The translations under genes and the position numbers were made by a program. The notes under the pieces are model-generated. The model had not been told where the DNA came from and searched no databases. It saw nothing but the letters and a program-made list of their open reading frames with translations. A DNA stretch of 64,000 bases from a virus, in IMG/VR virus record IMGVR_UViG_3300034111_001103, positions 104,935-168,934 of that record. One strand, given 5' to 3'. Below, in pieces: positions 35,201 through 43,443 of the stretch (positions are counted from its first letter, which is position 1; each line of letters begins with the position of its first letter).

Positions 35201-38200
35201 AGTAAGATCATACAACATATCCATCATTTCAGTATAATTTGTAGCAGGAGCTAAAGCATACATAAGTTGAACAAATGTTTTATTATAATCTACTAAAGTA
35301 GGTAGGAAAAGAGAATTAGGTCTAGTTATAACTCTTCTAGTAACAGGGGAATAATATTGATCTTTTAGTGTAGCTACTAAAAGTTTTATTTTTAGATTTG
35401 CATTAAGTTTTCTATTAATAGTTAATGTATTTACAAATTGATCATTCTTATCTTTGTTTTCTTTATTTGGGTTATTTTCTTCTAATTCCTCATCTTCAAA
35501 TTCTATTTTATATTTACCTAAGTATTTCTTATTAGCTTTAACAAAATAATCCCAATTATCTAGAATATAAAGCATAGAAGTTTGAACATCATGAAATTTT
35601 TCATTAGTTTCTTCTAAGGTTGCATTATGTACAGCAGTATAATATTTACCAGGTTCTTTAAAGAAATTTCTTCTTTCTTCAGGACTAGACATAATATGTT
35701 CAAAAAAAGCACGAACTTCATCATAATAATTGTCTATATTAATGTCAGACTTTAACAAATTTCCTAAAGAATCTCCTTTATCTGTTATAAATTGAAACAA
35801 TAAAGCAGTAATAGATTTCATTGAATCATTATAAAACAAAGGGTTTGTTAGTTCTATATCAGCAAGTTTATTTTCTTTTGTAAGAGAATTAAGATTATAT
35901 TTTAATCTTAGCTTTCTATATTTCCCAGAAGATAGGTTTTTAAAAGTACTTTCTATATTACCTAAAAATAAATCAAGTATTATGTTATATAATTGTTTAA
36001 ACCAAGAATTTTTATAATATTCTCCATCCCACTTTAACTTACCTTTAGATAAATGGTATCTCATATATTCATCAGCAAGTTCTTCTTTAATTTGAAAATC
36101 AGTAGCTTCTGAATATTTAACAGATTTTTTAGTTTGATAATCTATAAAAGAACCTTTTCTATTTCTAAATTCTTCTCTTAATCTTTCAATTCTTTTAGGA
36201 GATAAAAAGTGTTTTTGTAAAGCTTCATAAGCTTCATGTTGAATAGTACCTCTTTTAGCTAAAGTAGAAAGTAAAATAGCTTTATCTTTTAATTGTCCCC
36301 AAGCAACATTATCTATTAAACCTTCTACAGATTGTAAAGGTATTTGAGGTAAAACATTATCTAAATATTCTTCAGCTTTCTCTATATCTTCTACTTCATA
36401 ATCAGTTTCTTCAGAATCAACTAATTTAAAATCTTTTATATTTTCTGAAGTTGTAGATATATCACTTTCATTAAAACCTATATTATTAGAGTTTGTTTCT
36501 TCTACTTTTTCTTCAGAAACTACAGGTTCTTTTTCTACTATAGGTTCTATTTTCTTAAAACTATAACTTTCTTTTGCAAAAACACCTAATTCAATAATAT
36601 TTGATTTTATTAACTCTTTAATTACTTCATTAGATAATTTAGAATTAAATGTTTTATCAATAGTTACAGTTTTTTCTTCCCCAACAGTTTTAATAGTATA
36701 ATTTACTATTAAGTCTTTATTTGTAAGTTGATAAGAACCATCTTCACTTGAAAAAGGTATATCTTCATTAGCAGATTCAAAAGATTCTGTATCAACATAA
36801 GCATATTTAGTATCATCTTTAAATACCATCATTCTTCCAAACTTATTAGGGGTAGTTTCAGAAGAAGGATTTAGTTTTATTTTTAAAGGTATTTCATCAT
36901 TACTTCTTTTATTACCATTAGGAAGGATATCAGAAATAAGATAATCTTGATAAGTAGCCCATTTTCTTTCTAATAACTTTCCTTTTTCTAGATAATATTC
37001 TATAAACTCATTCATCATACCATTAGAGTCTATATTATGAAATATCATTCTATTATTTAACTCATTTTTTATTTTTGGTAAACCTTTAGTGTTAAGGGGT
37101 AATAAAGATGTTTTTGGTATCTGAATACTAAATGATGGTGAAGTTTTAAAAAATATTTGATTGTTACCTAAAGGAGTTTCTTGTTTTACAGTTTCACCAT
37201 TTTTATCAGTATATTCAGGATTTCTGATATATAGAATTTTAGATAAAAAGTCAAATAATTTTTTATTTTCTTTTGAAGTTTCTATCTTTTCTTCTTTATC
37301 TTGAGATAATGATAGTTTTTTGTTTTCTCCTATTTTTGTAAGAACAGCCATCACAACATCTATGTCTTCTGGAGATATTCTTCTATTTTCTAGAAATTCT
37401 AAATGTGTACCTACTTTTACAAAAGGTCTTCCTTTAGGGAAACTTTTTTCTTGTTTGTTATGTACTATTACAAAATTACCTTCTTTATTTTTTTCAGGAA
37501 ATATAACTATTTGAGTATTAGGTTCTTTAATATCTAAACTTTGAGTAATAGGAAAAGATTTTTTAGCATCTTCTACAGGTCTTCCTCTAGTAACATAAAG
37601 AATAGGAAAAGTGATATTTTTTTTCTTACCTTTTTTTATAGTTTCAATAATATTATTTCTTCTTGCAATATGTTCATTTTGAAAATTTTCTGGAGTTTTT
37701 TCTGTACTATTAGAATTTTCATGATAGTTTTCCTCACCATTATTCCAAGTAAGTTTAGGTAATCTCATAGAAGTATAAATAACTGTATCAGGGTTTATAT
37801 CTTTAAGATATTTACCATCTACACCTATAAATTTTATTTGACCATTTCCTAATTTTTTTACTACTACTAGTTTAATATCTTTACTTTCTTTTGAAGGAAA
37901 TATTATACCACTTAAACCATAATTTGAAGCATTATCTTCAGTTAGTGCTAAAAGTTCATATTGTCTAATATCTTCTACATTATTTAAAAATGTTTGTAGT
38001 CTAGTAACTTGAGGGTTATCTTTTAAACTTTCTTTTCCAGTTTGTCCAATAGTATGTCCACTTGTTGTAGTAATAAATAATTGTTCTATACCTAATTTAT
38101 CATCCTCAGATTCAATTCTTTTAATATCTTTTGTAGGATCATCTGTTTCTTCAGAAGATTCTGTAATTTCTATTATAGGGGTTTCTTGAGTAGTAGATGT

Positions 38201-41200
38201 AGGTTGTTCTTTAGATAGTAGGGATTGTATTTGATTTTTAAAATTACTTATTTGATTATTATATCTGTTTTCTACTTCTGATATTTTTTTGTTTACTTCT
38301 GCTAATTGTTGTTTTAGTTGGTCAAGTTTTGTGTTTTCTGATTTAGAATAGTAAACACCTTCAGAAACAAATCCTTCTGCCACATAGTCAATAGGATTTT
38401 CAATCATGTTTTTTAAAATACCTAAAGCCTCATCATAAGCATTTGTAGATATTCCTAAAATATCTAAAATATAATCAAAAAACCTTTCTACAAAATTTAA
38501 TTCTTTGTTTTTTAAAGCATCTGTAAAACCATCATGTGTAAGTTCAGCAAGTATTTCATGTTCATTTTTTGAACCATAAAAATCTTTTGTGTTAGAATCA
38601 CTCTGTAACTCTCTCAATAAATTAGAAAGTTTTTTAGCAGCATTAATTTGTTTTGGGGTAAGTTTATTTAAAACTTCTGTTTTGTTGTATTTAACAGCAT
38701 CTATTATGTAACTTGTAACACCGTGCACTAACTCATGTACAATAGTCCTTGCTGCTACATCAGGACTTGTTAATAAACTTGCACGATTAGCTACTTGCCC
38801 ATTAGAATATTCACCTTGATGTTCTTTTGCAATATTGTTACCTTTACCCTCAAGAAGAAATTTTGTAGGTATTTTTAATTTTTCTGCGACATTTTTTATT
38901 AAATTCCATATAAACTTAGTTTGTTTACTACCATGTTTTTGCACAAAAGCATCTAACTCATTTGCATAATAAACTTTATCTAAGTCTATCCCTAGTTCTT
39001 CAGCAGATAATTTACTACGTTCATTTATACTTTCATCTACTGCTTCCTGATTTTCATTTAGTTTATCTACTCTTGTACTGTTATCTTCAAAATATTCTAA
39101 TTCAGAAGGTCTTTTGTAAGTAGTGCTATTTCTTTTTTCTAATTCTTGTATTATTTCTTCAAATGTAAAATCAGTAGTTTCTACAAAACGGTTTAATACC
39201 CTTATATCTTTATCTGATAAATTGTTTAATTGTGAAAAACTATCAACTAATGCTACAATTTGGTTTTTAAAACTTTTTTGTAAAAATCTTATCTTTTTAT
39301 TAAGTTTATTAAACAAGGATATTTTATTGTCAGGAATAGAACCATCTTCATTTCTAAGATTTACAATTTCTTTTTTTGCATCTTCAATTTCTTGCGTACT
39401 AGTTTCCGAACCTTTAGTATCTTTCTCAATTTCAGCAATCTCATTTTCTAATCTTTCTTTTTCTTCAATTAAAGGTTGTAGCTCTTTTGCTTTAGCTTTT
39501 TCTGCTTTTTCTATTTGTTTTTCTAATTCTTGTCTTCTTCTTTCTATATCAGCTTCTTTAGTTTCTATAGTATTATCTACCTGATCAGTAGTAGTTTCTT
39601 CTTGTTCTATTCCTAAATCTAATAATATATCTTCATCAGAAGTTAAGACTTTTTCAGATACTAAAGAAGAGTTTATTTTAGTTTGTTTAGGAGTATTATC
39701 TTTTACTAGATCTTTGAGTTTTTTTAACCTAGAGTTTTTATTATTGTTTTGGTAACTTTCTAAATCGGATAAAAGAACTTGTTGATCTTTAAGTTTTCCG
39801 TCTTCTTTATATCTAAACATTACAAATCCTTTACCATCTTTAGGTCTGTACACTAATCTACCTTTAACAACTGTTTCCTTTCCCTTAATATCTACAGGAA
39901 AAGTAAAAATAGTATTTTTGTGATCATAAACAAATCCTTTAGGATGGTTTAATTCTCTGTATTTTTTTAGAGAAGATTTTGGTGTAAATCTTTTATTATC
40001 AAAGTAATTAGCTGGTACTTCTTTTTCTATATTATCTTCTAGTATTTTTAATTTACCATTAGGTAATTGTTCTAAGATAGTAACATCTTTAGTTTCAAAT
40101 ACTTTAGCTTTTTCTTTAGATTTAACAAAATTATAGACATGTAAAACTTCTCCTTTGTTATAAAGTTTGTTTTTTATTTGAATTTTATCTTCAGGAACAG
40201 GTTCTATATTATCTATAGCTTGAGCTTCAGTATTTATATTAGTTATTCTTTCTTGAAGTTTAGATTTTAATTCATCTATTCTTTTTATATCATCAGTATA
40301 AAGTTTTCTATCAGGATTCTTTTCAGAAGAAAACATTTCATTTGTAAACTCAAATTGTTTTTTGTATTCATCTAATTTTTTAATAACACCTTCCAACACA
40401 GGAATATTTATTGATTCTGTATCTAGTAATGCAAAAAATTCTGGTAAATGTTTAGAAAGAGCTTTAGTGGGATCTGCTTGAAATTCATCTCTAAATGTAA
40501 GAGCTTTCTTTTTAAGAACATCTCTTTCTTCATTTAACTGATTTATTCTATCAAAAGTTTCTTCTGAAGGAGTACTTACTTGAGATAGTTTAAATAATTG
40601 ATGAGTTAAGTTATAAAATTCATCTTCTTCTTTAGGATTTAATAAATATGGAGTATAAGGAAGAGAATCTTTTCTAGTCATTTTAACATCTGAATAATAA
40701 TCTTCTACTTTATCTACTACTTCTTTTCTATTTTTAGCTTCAGGAAATAGTTTTAATAAAGTTTTATCATCTACAGTATTTAAATATTGTCTAGCTAATA
40801 GTAGATATTGTTCAGGATTTTGATAAATTTCTGAAGTAAAGTTTGCTAAACCACTTTTAGCAGTATGAGATAAACCTCTATAACCACCCATACCCATTGT
40901 AGGTAACATAGCTAAAGTAGTATTCATTATGGTACTTAGAGTTTCTTCATAAGTTAGTCTATCATCTGCTTTGAATTTTAAATTATTTCTCTCTACACTT
41001 TTATCAAAAGGGGTATTGGCAACATTTCCTACTAATTCTTCTATACTTTCTTCCATAGGAACTTTTACTAAAGAACTAAATAAAGTTTCTACAGTAGATT
41101 TCATTACAGGAGAAATCATAGATTTACCTAATGATTGTCTTAGAAATTGTTTTAATACAAAATCTTTTATAGGTTGTTTTGAAAGAGATTTAAATAAATC

Positions 41201-43432
41201 ATATTCAGGAGTCCACCACATTTCTGTACCTGTTTCTATAAGTTTCTCTCTTTCTGTTTTAGTTAATGCAGCATTAAGACTATCTAAATCACCACTAAGG
41301 TAACTTTCAAAGTTTTGTTTAAATATTTCATCGTGCATTAATAATTGTCCAGCAGGTAACCTACCTACTTTATCTGCAAAGTATCTTACTAAACCCAATT
41401 GACTTTTAGACAGCAAAGCTTCTATTCCTGTAGCTGCACCTATTTCTGCTCCTGCTGCTGCTAACATAGCACTTTCTATAAAACTAGAAATACCTTCTCT
41501 AAATGCAGCTCTAGGGTTTATAGATTTAGACCATTTTATAGAACCATCTTTTCCTCTTACTATAGTAAAAGCTTGTACATCCTTAATTGCTTTAGGAACA
41601 TACATATTTATATTGTTTGCATCATTTTTAAATTGTGCATATGTTTTTAATACTTGTTCATCTTTAGAAAGAACACCTGTTGCATTTCCCCCAATAAGAG
41701 CATAATTATGAACAGCATTAACTACACCTACCATTCCACCTACAGTAGGTTTGGTGAAAGGTTGTACTATATCAAATTGTACAGAAAATTCTTTAGCTTT
41801 TCTTTCATATTGTTCTGTGGTTTCTTTAAAGTTTTTAAAGTCTTTAAAGTTTTCTAGTTCTATTTGATCTATTTTTTCTTTGACTTTATCCTGTTGATTA
41901 GCTAAAGTGTTATATTTTTGTATTTGATTGTCAATCTCTTGTAAACTTTTAGGATCTATTTGTTGTCCTTTTGCTTTAAATTCAGCAATAGATTCTTGTT
42001 TATATTTAGATAATTCTCCAGCATACTTAGTATACATTTTTTTATTACCTTCAGTAAGAGCCTTTAAAGTTTCTAATCCTGAAAGAGTTTTTTCTTGAAA
42101 GTCCACTACATTTATATCATAAAGATTTCTTAACCCACTTTTAGCTATAGCAGATTTAGCTCTTGAGTCTCCTAAAATAGAGTTCTCTTTCAAATATTCT
42201 TCTAAAGTTTGCCCATTATTACCTCCAATAAATGTTCCTTTTTTAGTAAACATAGAGTTTAAGGCAGATTTTAGTTCTGGATTGGTTAAAGCACTTGATT
42301 CATATCCTAATTTACTTGCTTTAAAAAGAATATCGTTATTGTTTTGAGCTAAAAATTTTTCTGGAGCTTCTCTTATTACTTTAGCTTCAGTATTATTTAT
42401 TATATAAGGTATAGAAGCTTTTTGATCTAAAGAAATTATTCTATTATTAAGATCTTCTTTTTTTCTTTCTAAAAAATGGATAGTTTTATCATACTTAAAT
42501 ATTCTATCTAGAGTATCTTCATACTCTTGTATTTTAACACTATTATCTTTACAACCTTCACCAACACAATCTTTGTATCTTCCTAAAGTTTGCTTTAATA
42601 AGTTTTGATTAATTTTACTTTTTTCTAGGTAGTCTTCAAGTTTATTTTTTTCTTCTAAAAAACCTTCTTTTATAGGAGCAGTAAGTTTAGTTATTCCTTC
42701 ACTTATTTCTTCTGTAGTTTTATTAGGGTCAAATAAAGTATCATAAAGTTCTTTTTTAACTTGATCTCCTTGTTTAAGAGCCATCATATACATCTCTTTA
42801 TTAGAAGGATTATTTAAATCTATATTAACTAAATTTTGTTTATCATCTACATAACCAGATTTTATATCATAAGTACCAAACATTTGTTTAAAAGCTTGAC
42901 CATAAAATAACTCTTCTACAGACATAGGTTCCTTTCCTTCAACAGAAGGGGGTAAATCACCTTTTAATCTTTTTTCTTCTCCTTGTCCAAATAATACACT
43001 TGTTTTAGTAGGTTCTATTGGAGCTTTAACATTTAAAGGATTAGGAATAATTTCATCATACATACTAGCATATTTCTCTACAGATCTATTTAGATTTCCT
43101 TGAGCTATAGTTTTTTGAACATTAGTACTTAAGGGTTTAATTATAGGAGAAATAGGTTTAGTAGTATCATTTAGATTTACATTACTAGCTTTAGTTTGTA
43201 AAGTCTTAATGTTACTATCTAGTTCTGTTTTTGGGTCTGTAGTAGATTCATAATACCTAGATTTAAAAGTATTTATATCTGGTAATTTTATGTCACCTTT
43301 TTGTAATTTACCATATAAACTATCTAAACCTTCTGGTGTAGAATATTTTGTTTTAAATGTATTATAGTCAGGAACTTTTATATTTCCTGCGTCTAATTTG
43401 TCATAAAGTATTTTTAATTTATCTTCTGGCAT
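29279..43432 (-). CDS. Giant virion RNA polymerase protein of crAss-like type (4717 aa)
   Basis: The core is RIPTQALNSVEHFEIVGFL followed by GDAIMVPSEIVGKAGSDFDI, with the triple-Asp motif D3796-F-D3798-I-D3800. This is the DxDxD catalytic loop of two-barrel RNA polymerases related to YonO and to the crAss-like phage enzyme carried in the virion. Upstream are an N-terminal tandem repeat (residues 6-62), a helical region, a hydrophobic patch near 650, a long coiled coil at about 1280-1340, a zincin site H1566-E-L-V-H1570, and HEAYE at 2399. It should transcribe early genes after injection. At 4717 residues it is far larger than the phi14:2 enzyme (about 2180), so fused subunits or cargo domains are likely. 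Confidence 0.85.
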   Translation of the reverse strand: MPEDKLKILYDKLDAGNIKVPDYNTFKTKYSTPEGLDSLYGKLQKGDIKLPDINTFKSRYYESTTDPKTELDSNIKTLQTKASNVNLNDTTKPISPIIKPLSTNVQKTIAQGNLNRSVEKYASMYDEIIPNPLNVKAPIEPTKTSVLFGQGEEKRLKGDLPPSVEGKEPMSVEELFYGQAFKQMFGTYDIKSGYVDDKQNLVNIDLNNPSNKEMYMMALKQGDQVKKELYDTLFDPNKTTEEISEGITKLTAPIKEGFLEEKNKLEDYLEKSKINQNLLKQTLGRYKDCVGEGCKDNSVKIQEYEDTLDRIFKYDKTIHFLERKKEDLNNRIISLDQKASIPYIINNTEAKVIREAPEKFLAQNNNDILFKASKLGYESSALTNPELKSALNSMFTKKGTFIGGNNGQTLEEYLKENSILGDSRAKSAIAKSGLRNLYDINVVDFQEKTLSGLETLKALTEGNKKMYTKYAGELSKYKQESIAEFKAKGQQIDPKSLQEIDNQIQKYNTLANQQDKVKEKIDQIELENFKDFKNFKETTEQYERKAKEFSVQFDIVQPFTKPTVGGMVGVVNAVHNYALIGGNATGVLSKDEQVLKTYAQFKNDANNINMYVPKAIKDVQAFTIVRGKDGSIKWSKSINPRAAFREGISSFIESAMLAAAGAEIGAATGIEALLSKSQLGLVRYFADKVGRLPAGQLLMHDEIFKQNFESYLSGDLDSLNAALTKTEREKLIETGTEMWWTPEYDLFKSLSKQPIKDFVLKQFLRQSLGKSMISPVMKSTVETLFSSLVKVPMEESIEELVGNVANTPFDKSVERNNLKFKADDRLTYEETLSTIMNTTLAMLPTMGMGGYRGLSHTAKSGLANFTSEIYQNPEQYLLLARQYLNTVDDKTLLKLFPEAKNRKEVVDKVEDYYSDVKMTRKDSLPYTPYLLNPKEEDEFYNLTHQLFKLSQVSTPSEETFDRINQLNEERDVLKKKALTFRDEFQADPTKALSKHLPEFFALLDTESINIPVLEGVIKKLDEYKKQFEFTNEMFSSEKNPDRKLYTDDIKRIDELKSKLQERITNINTEAQAIDNIEPVPEDKIQIKNKLYNKGEVLHVYNFVKSKEKAKVFETKDVTILEQLPNGKLKILEDNIEKEVPANYFDNKRFTPKSSLKKYRELNHPKGFVYDHKNTIFTFPVDIKGKETVVKGRLVYRPKDGKGFVMFRYKEDGKLKDQQVLLSDLESYQNNNKNSRLKKLKDLVKDNTPKQTKINSSLVSEKVLTSDEDILLDLGIEQEETTTDQVDNTIETKEADIERRRQELEKQIEKAEKAKAKELQPLIEEKERLENEIAEIEKDTKGSETSTQEIEDAKKEIVNLRNEDGSIPDNKISLFNKLNKKIRFLQKSFKNQIVALVDSFSQLNNLSDKDIRVLNRFVETTDFTFEEIIQELEKRNSTTYKRPSELEYFEDNSTRVDKLNENQEAVDESINERSKLSAEELGIDLDKVYYANELDAFVQKHGSKQTKFIWNLIKNVAEKLKIPTKFLLEGKGNNIAKEHQGEYSNGQVANRASLLTSPDVAARTIVHELVHGVTSYIIDAVKYNKTEVLNKLTPKQINAAKKLSNLLRELQSDSNTKDFYGSKNEHEILAELTHDGFTDALKNKELNFVERFFDYILDILGISTNAYDEALGILKNMIENPIDYVAEGFVSEGVYYSKSENTKLDQLKQQLAEVNKKISEVENRYNNQISNFKNQIQSLLSKEQPTSTTQETPIIEITESSEETDDPTKDIKRIESEDDKLGIEQLFITTTSGHTIGQTGKESLKDNPQVTRLQTFLNNVEDIRQYELLALTEDNASNYGLSGIIFPSKESKDIKLVVVKKLGNGQIKFIGVDGKYLKDINPDTVIYTSMRLPKLTWNNGEENYHENSNSTEKTPENFQNEHIARRNNIIETIKKGKKKNITFPILYVTRGRPVEDAKKSFPITQSLDIKEPNTQIVIFPEKNKEGNFVIVHNKQEKSFPKGRPFVKVGTHLEFLENRRISPEDIDVVMAVLTKIGENKKLSLSQDKEEKIETSKENKKLFDFLSKILYIRNPEYTDKNGETVKQETPLGNNQIFFKTSPSFSIQIPKTSLLPLNTKGLPKIKNELNNRMIFHNIDSNGMMNEFIEYYLEKGKLLERKWATYQDYLISDILPNGNKRSNDEIPLKIKLNPSSETTPNKFGRMMVFKDDTKYAYVDTESFESANEDIPFSSEDGSYQLTNKDLIVNYTIKTVGEEKTVTIDKTFNSKLSNEVIKELIKSNIIELGVFAKESYSFKKIEPIVEKEPVVSEEKVEETNSNNIGFNESDISTTSENIKDFKLVDSEETDYEVEDIEKAEEYLDNVLPQIPLQSVEGLIDNVAWGQLKDKAILLSTLAKRGTIQHEAYEALQKHFLSPKRIERLREEFRNRKGSFIDYQTKKSVKYSEATDFQIKEELADEYMRYHLSKGKLKWDGEYYKNSWFKQLYNIILDLFLGNIESTFKNLSSGKYRKLRLKYNLNSLTKENKLADIELTNPLFYNDSMKSITALLFQFITDKGDSLGNLLKSDINIDNYYDEVRAFFEHIMSSPEERRNFFKEPGKYYTAVHNATLEETNEKFHDVQTSMLYILDNWDYFVKANKKYLGKYKIEFEDEELEENNPNKENKDKNDQFVNTLTINRKLNANLKIKLLVATLKDQYYSPVTRRVITRPNSLFLPTLVDYNKTFVQLMYALAPATNYTEMMDMLYDLTKVDAKFLPLINKLKLDEEVVDKATVELRNDFFIAFSNFKNTYYKLIVNEDGSSVNFVINEKDGINKLKNEWYEKLKSNKKVSVSQGHYVFNLGKPIPTLKTLDQYAQFAKDELGIDIRLKYTKYTSTEEDEILKLLSSIVNYTLSEKEGNIDNIITDSREFKGKFDKLAQLYNKYNPIYETTQHKNIEGEMVQNITLPSYITSINKIFNSISTKGELIDRLPHYAQTMLHSELFSPSGTKKGNITVGVTEGIEERQSDNTDASNKLSLSGRLALDFANGINNIYSIIVPADTKNEWVITYPKSVLSSASDKIYYLPIFINYFKAEVAKAQRESNLKQNTNQLGLFKEILSEKTLSNIDLSEGIETILLKNKEDIEKDLLTFFKERAKETENRLWINNLIVPIEGKKDEYRILLTPEGKEEKTVEGTFNKFKNISKEQIASIVYEEEVKYMINIFEQFNLFFLNPNEWKDPFKRIKQTTSGSQKVVYSAQYFNDYHNKNSNVAFIEEDTIGQESTESVELFPGDLGYVNHQEEFNVQVYIDPVVVSEEYEALKEILGEEEAKPYSELKEPDAQALAFLGGYSQIKRRANSWTEVDEAFKQYDDALCRSDMDLYPKAKKDKKRADALRALDKKIIAKGNPFFTIQAINKVREEQGLNPLPLPNMNILKPAYNGLKSDGTFEQHKYSVAPLIWSHIRYIDEATGEVKFSNAKDFYIKHYTNQTTYITFESANKVGQTKDTEELYKPNGTPNLNIKHKVLSWEWFGIQVETITQKMSTTLGTQLTKLGILNLMSNGVPKDFRKTNSHLSEEDLKTEWDSLSEEEKRTASNHYNLVRKNFEILAAMETKAINQFYKDFGGEVTIDPNTNRKVLTFNNYKKFEEKIQQELVNRDKPLNVKSLIRTNDQGQFILPFDTIISGTDTVENIINSIINKAILTPKIFGGQFPQIASTLFERNPRKKDSKTKKLYSGELKFYKNEDGKRICQVKLPWRYKELLGLENFDFSKIDKELLKGIGFRIPTQALNSVEHFEIVGFLDPSYGDAIMVPSEIVGKAGSDFDIDKLNLYLYNHKFNKQTGKLEKINFLNNTNSTVEERYKKLQKAQTFYEFLNSKEGYNYFKASLDTDSTKLISDIFGEDLSDSRIDLTKSYDENLEIAKQNSEEEKKSIPTFEEFKKLSIYEQNSKKALDNYYIDNLREIVQLEENFKQLVKPNSADPLENEANKIKELKERNQKKKAYHTSILSRLHNIVKRYSFLVGKEGVGIAASNQTLNAISQTIVSNIPVEFPFLFNTNVPVNDANTIYSLSQELNSKGERISDLISMFLDAFVDIANKPYIFDANGNLTTAGTYIAGVRLGIPLSTLVRFFNQPIIIDYVNLLIQNQGALVRLNKRNPKSKKEIQEQLIVKYKLPTDKEGRMITLDRENYTDQELEEFILSDKNPDFAINQATLLVQFRQLEQVAQDILTLSQGVNVDTTLDRSFDSTRVKLSKLKDALESSLGKTMFELYKTTHIGNLYEIKNTILKSFSELYLSENPVIRPFLNKLMNSVLQSKKSIDDIEKELKNIRKDLVTYLLHTLPITYGPLVDQTISSYYPTLFLNKDTNIANTIRQAQETYKGSSMFLSNIIGVNPVYLNKDDKHFQSRLLRKPEDSNESNQMTADLYNLSKKATTENLAKSIIIGVIAQNGVTNTPNSYNTLIPADAIENIMAQVLTQFREKLSPELQQQYIEDFVNNYYQSKWYDNKLVPIYQAPVYENRTKNIYRQQKVTKGDLEATVNIIQIASSKEITQKPYIKVKKQAINPKTGKYYTKVEKDAMVKRKDFSFNEIVLYKRLEVPNPITQEKDVPLVATKDNKGFLVTYFPVRKYGNRETSEYYNSNTDYKPSYINNESVQTLRPNMNENLLRNMKDTMPIYWDSELKSRYSFKSQDFLVSLQNMLDKLNNQQKLPFTQNQPTQSQESNITSEELGLNTNLSQKDAKCLQ

Positions 43433-43443
43433 TTTATTGTTTT

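Noticed and set aside
39123-39584. A 153-codon + strand frame inside the giant polymerase gene
   Set aside because: It is the antisense of a Lys/Glu-rich coiled coil, which gives long serine/phenylalanine-rich shadows. No start context or family match.
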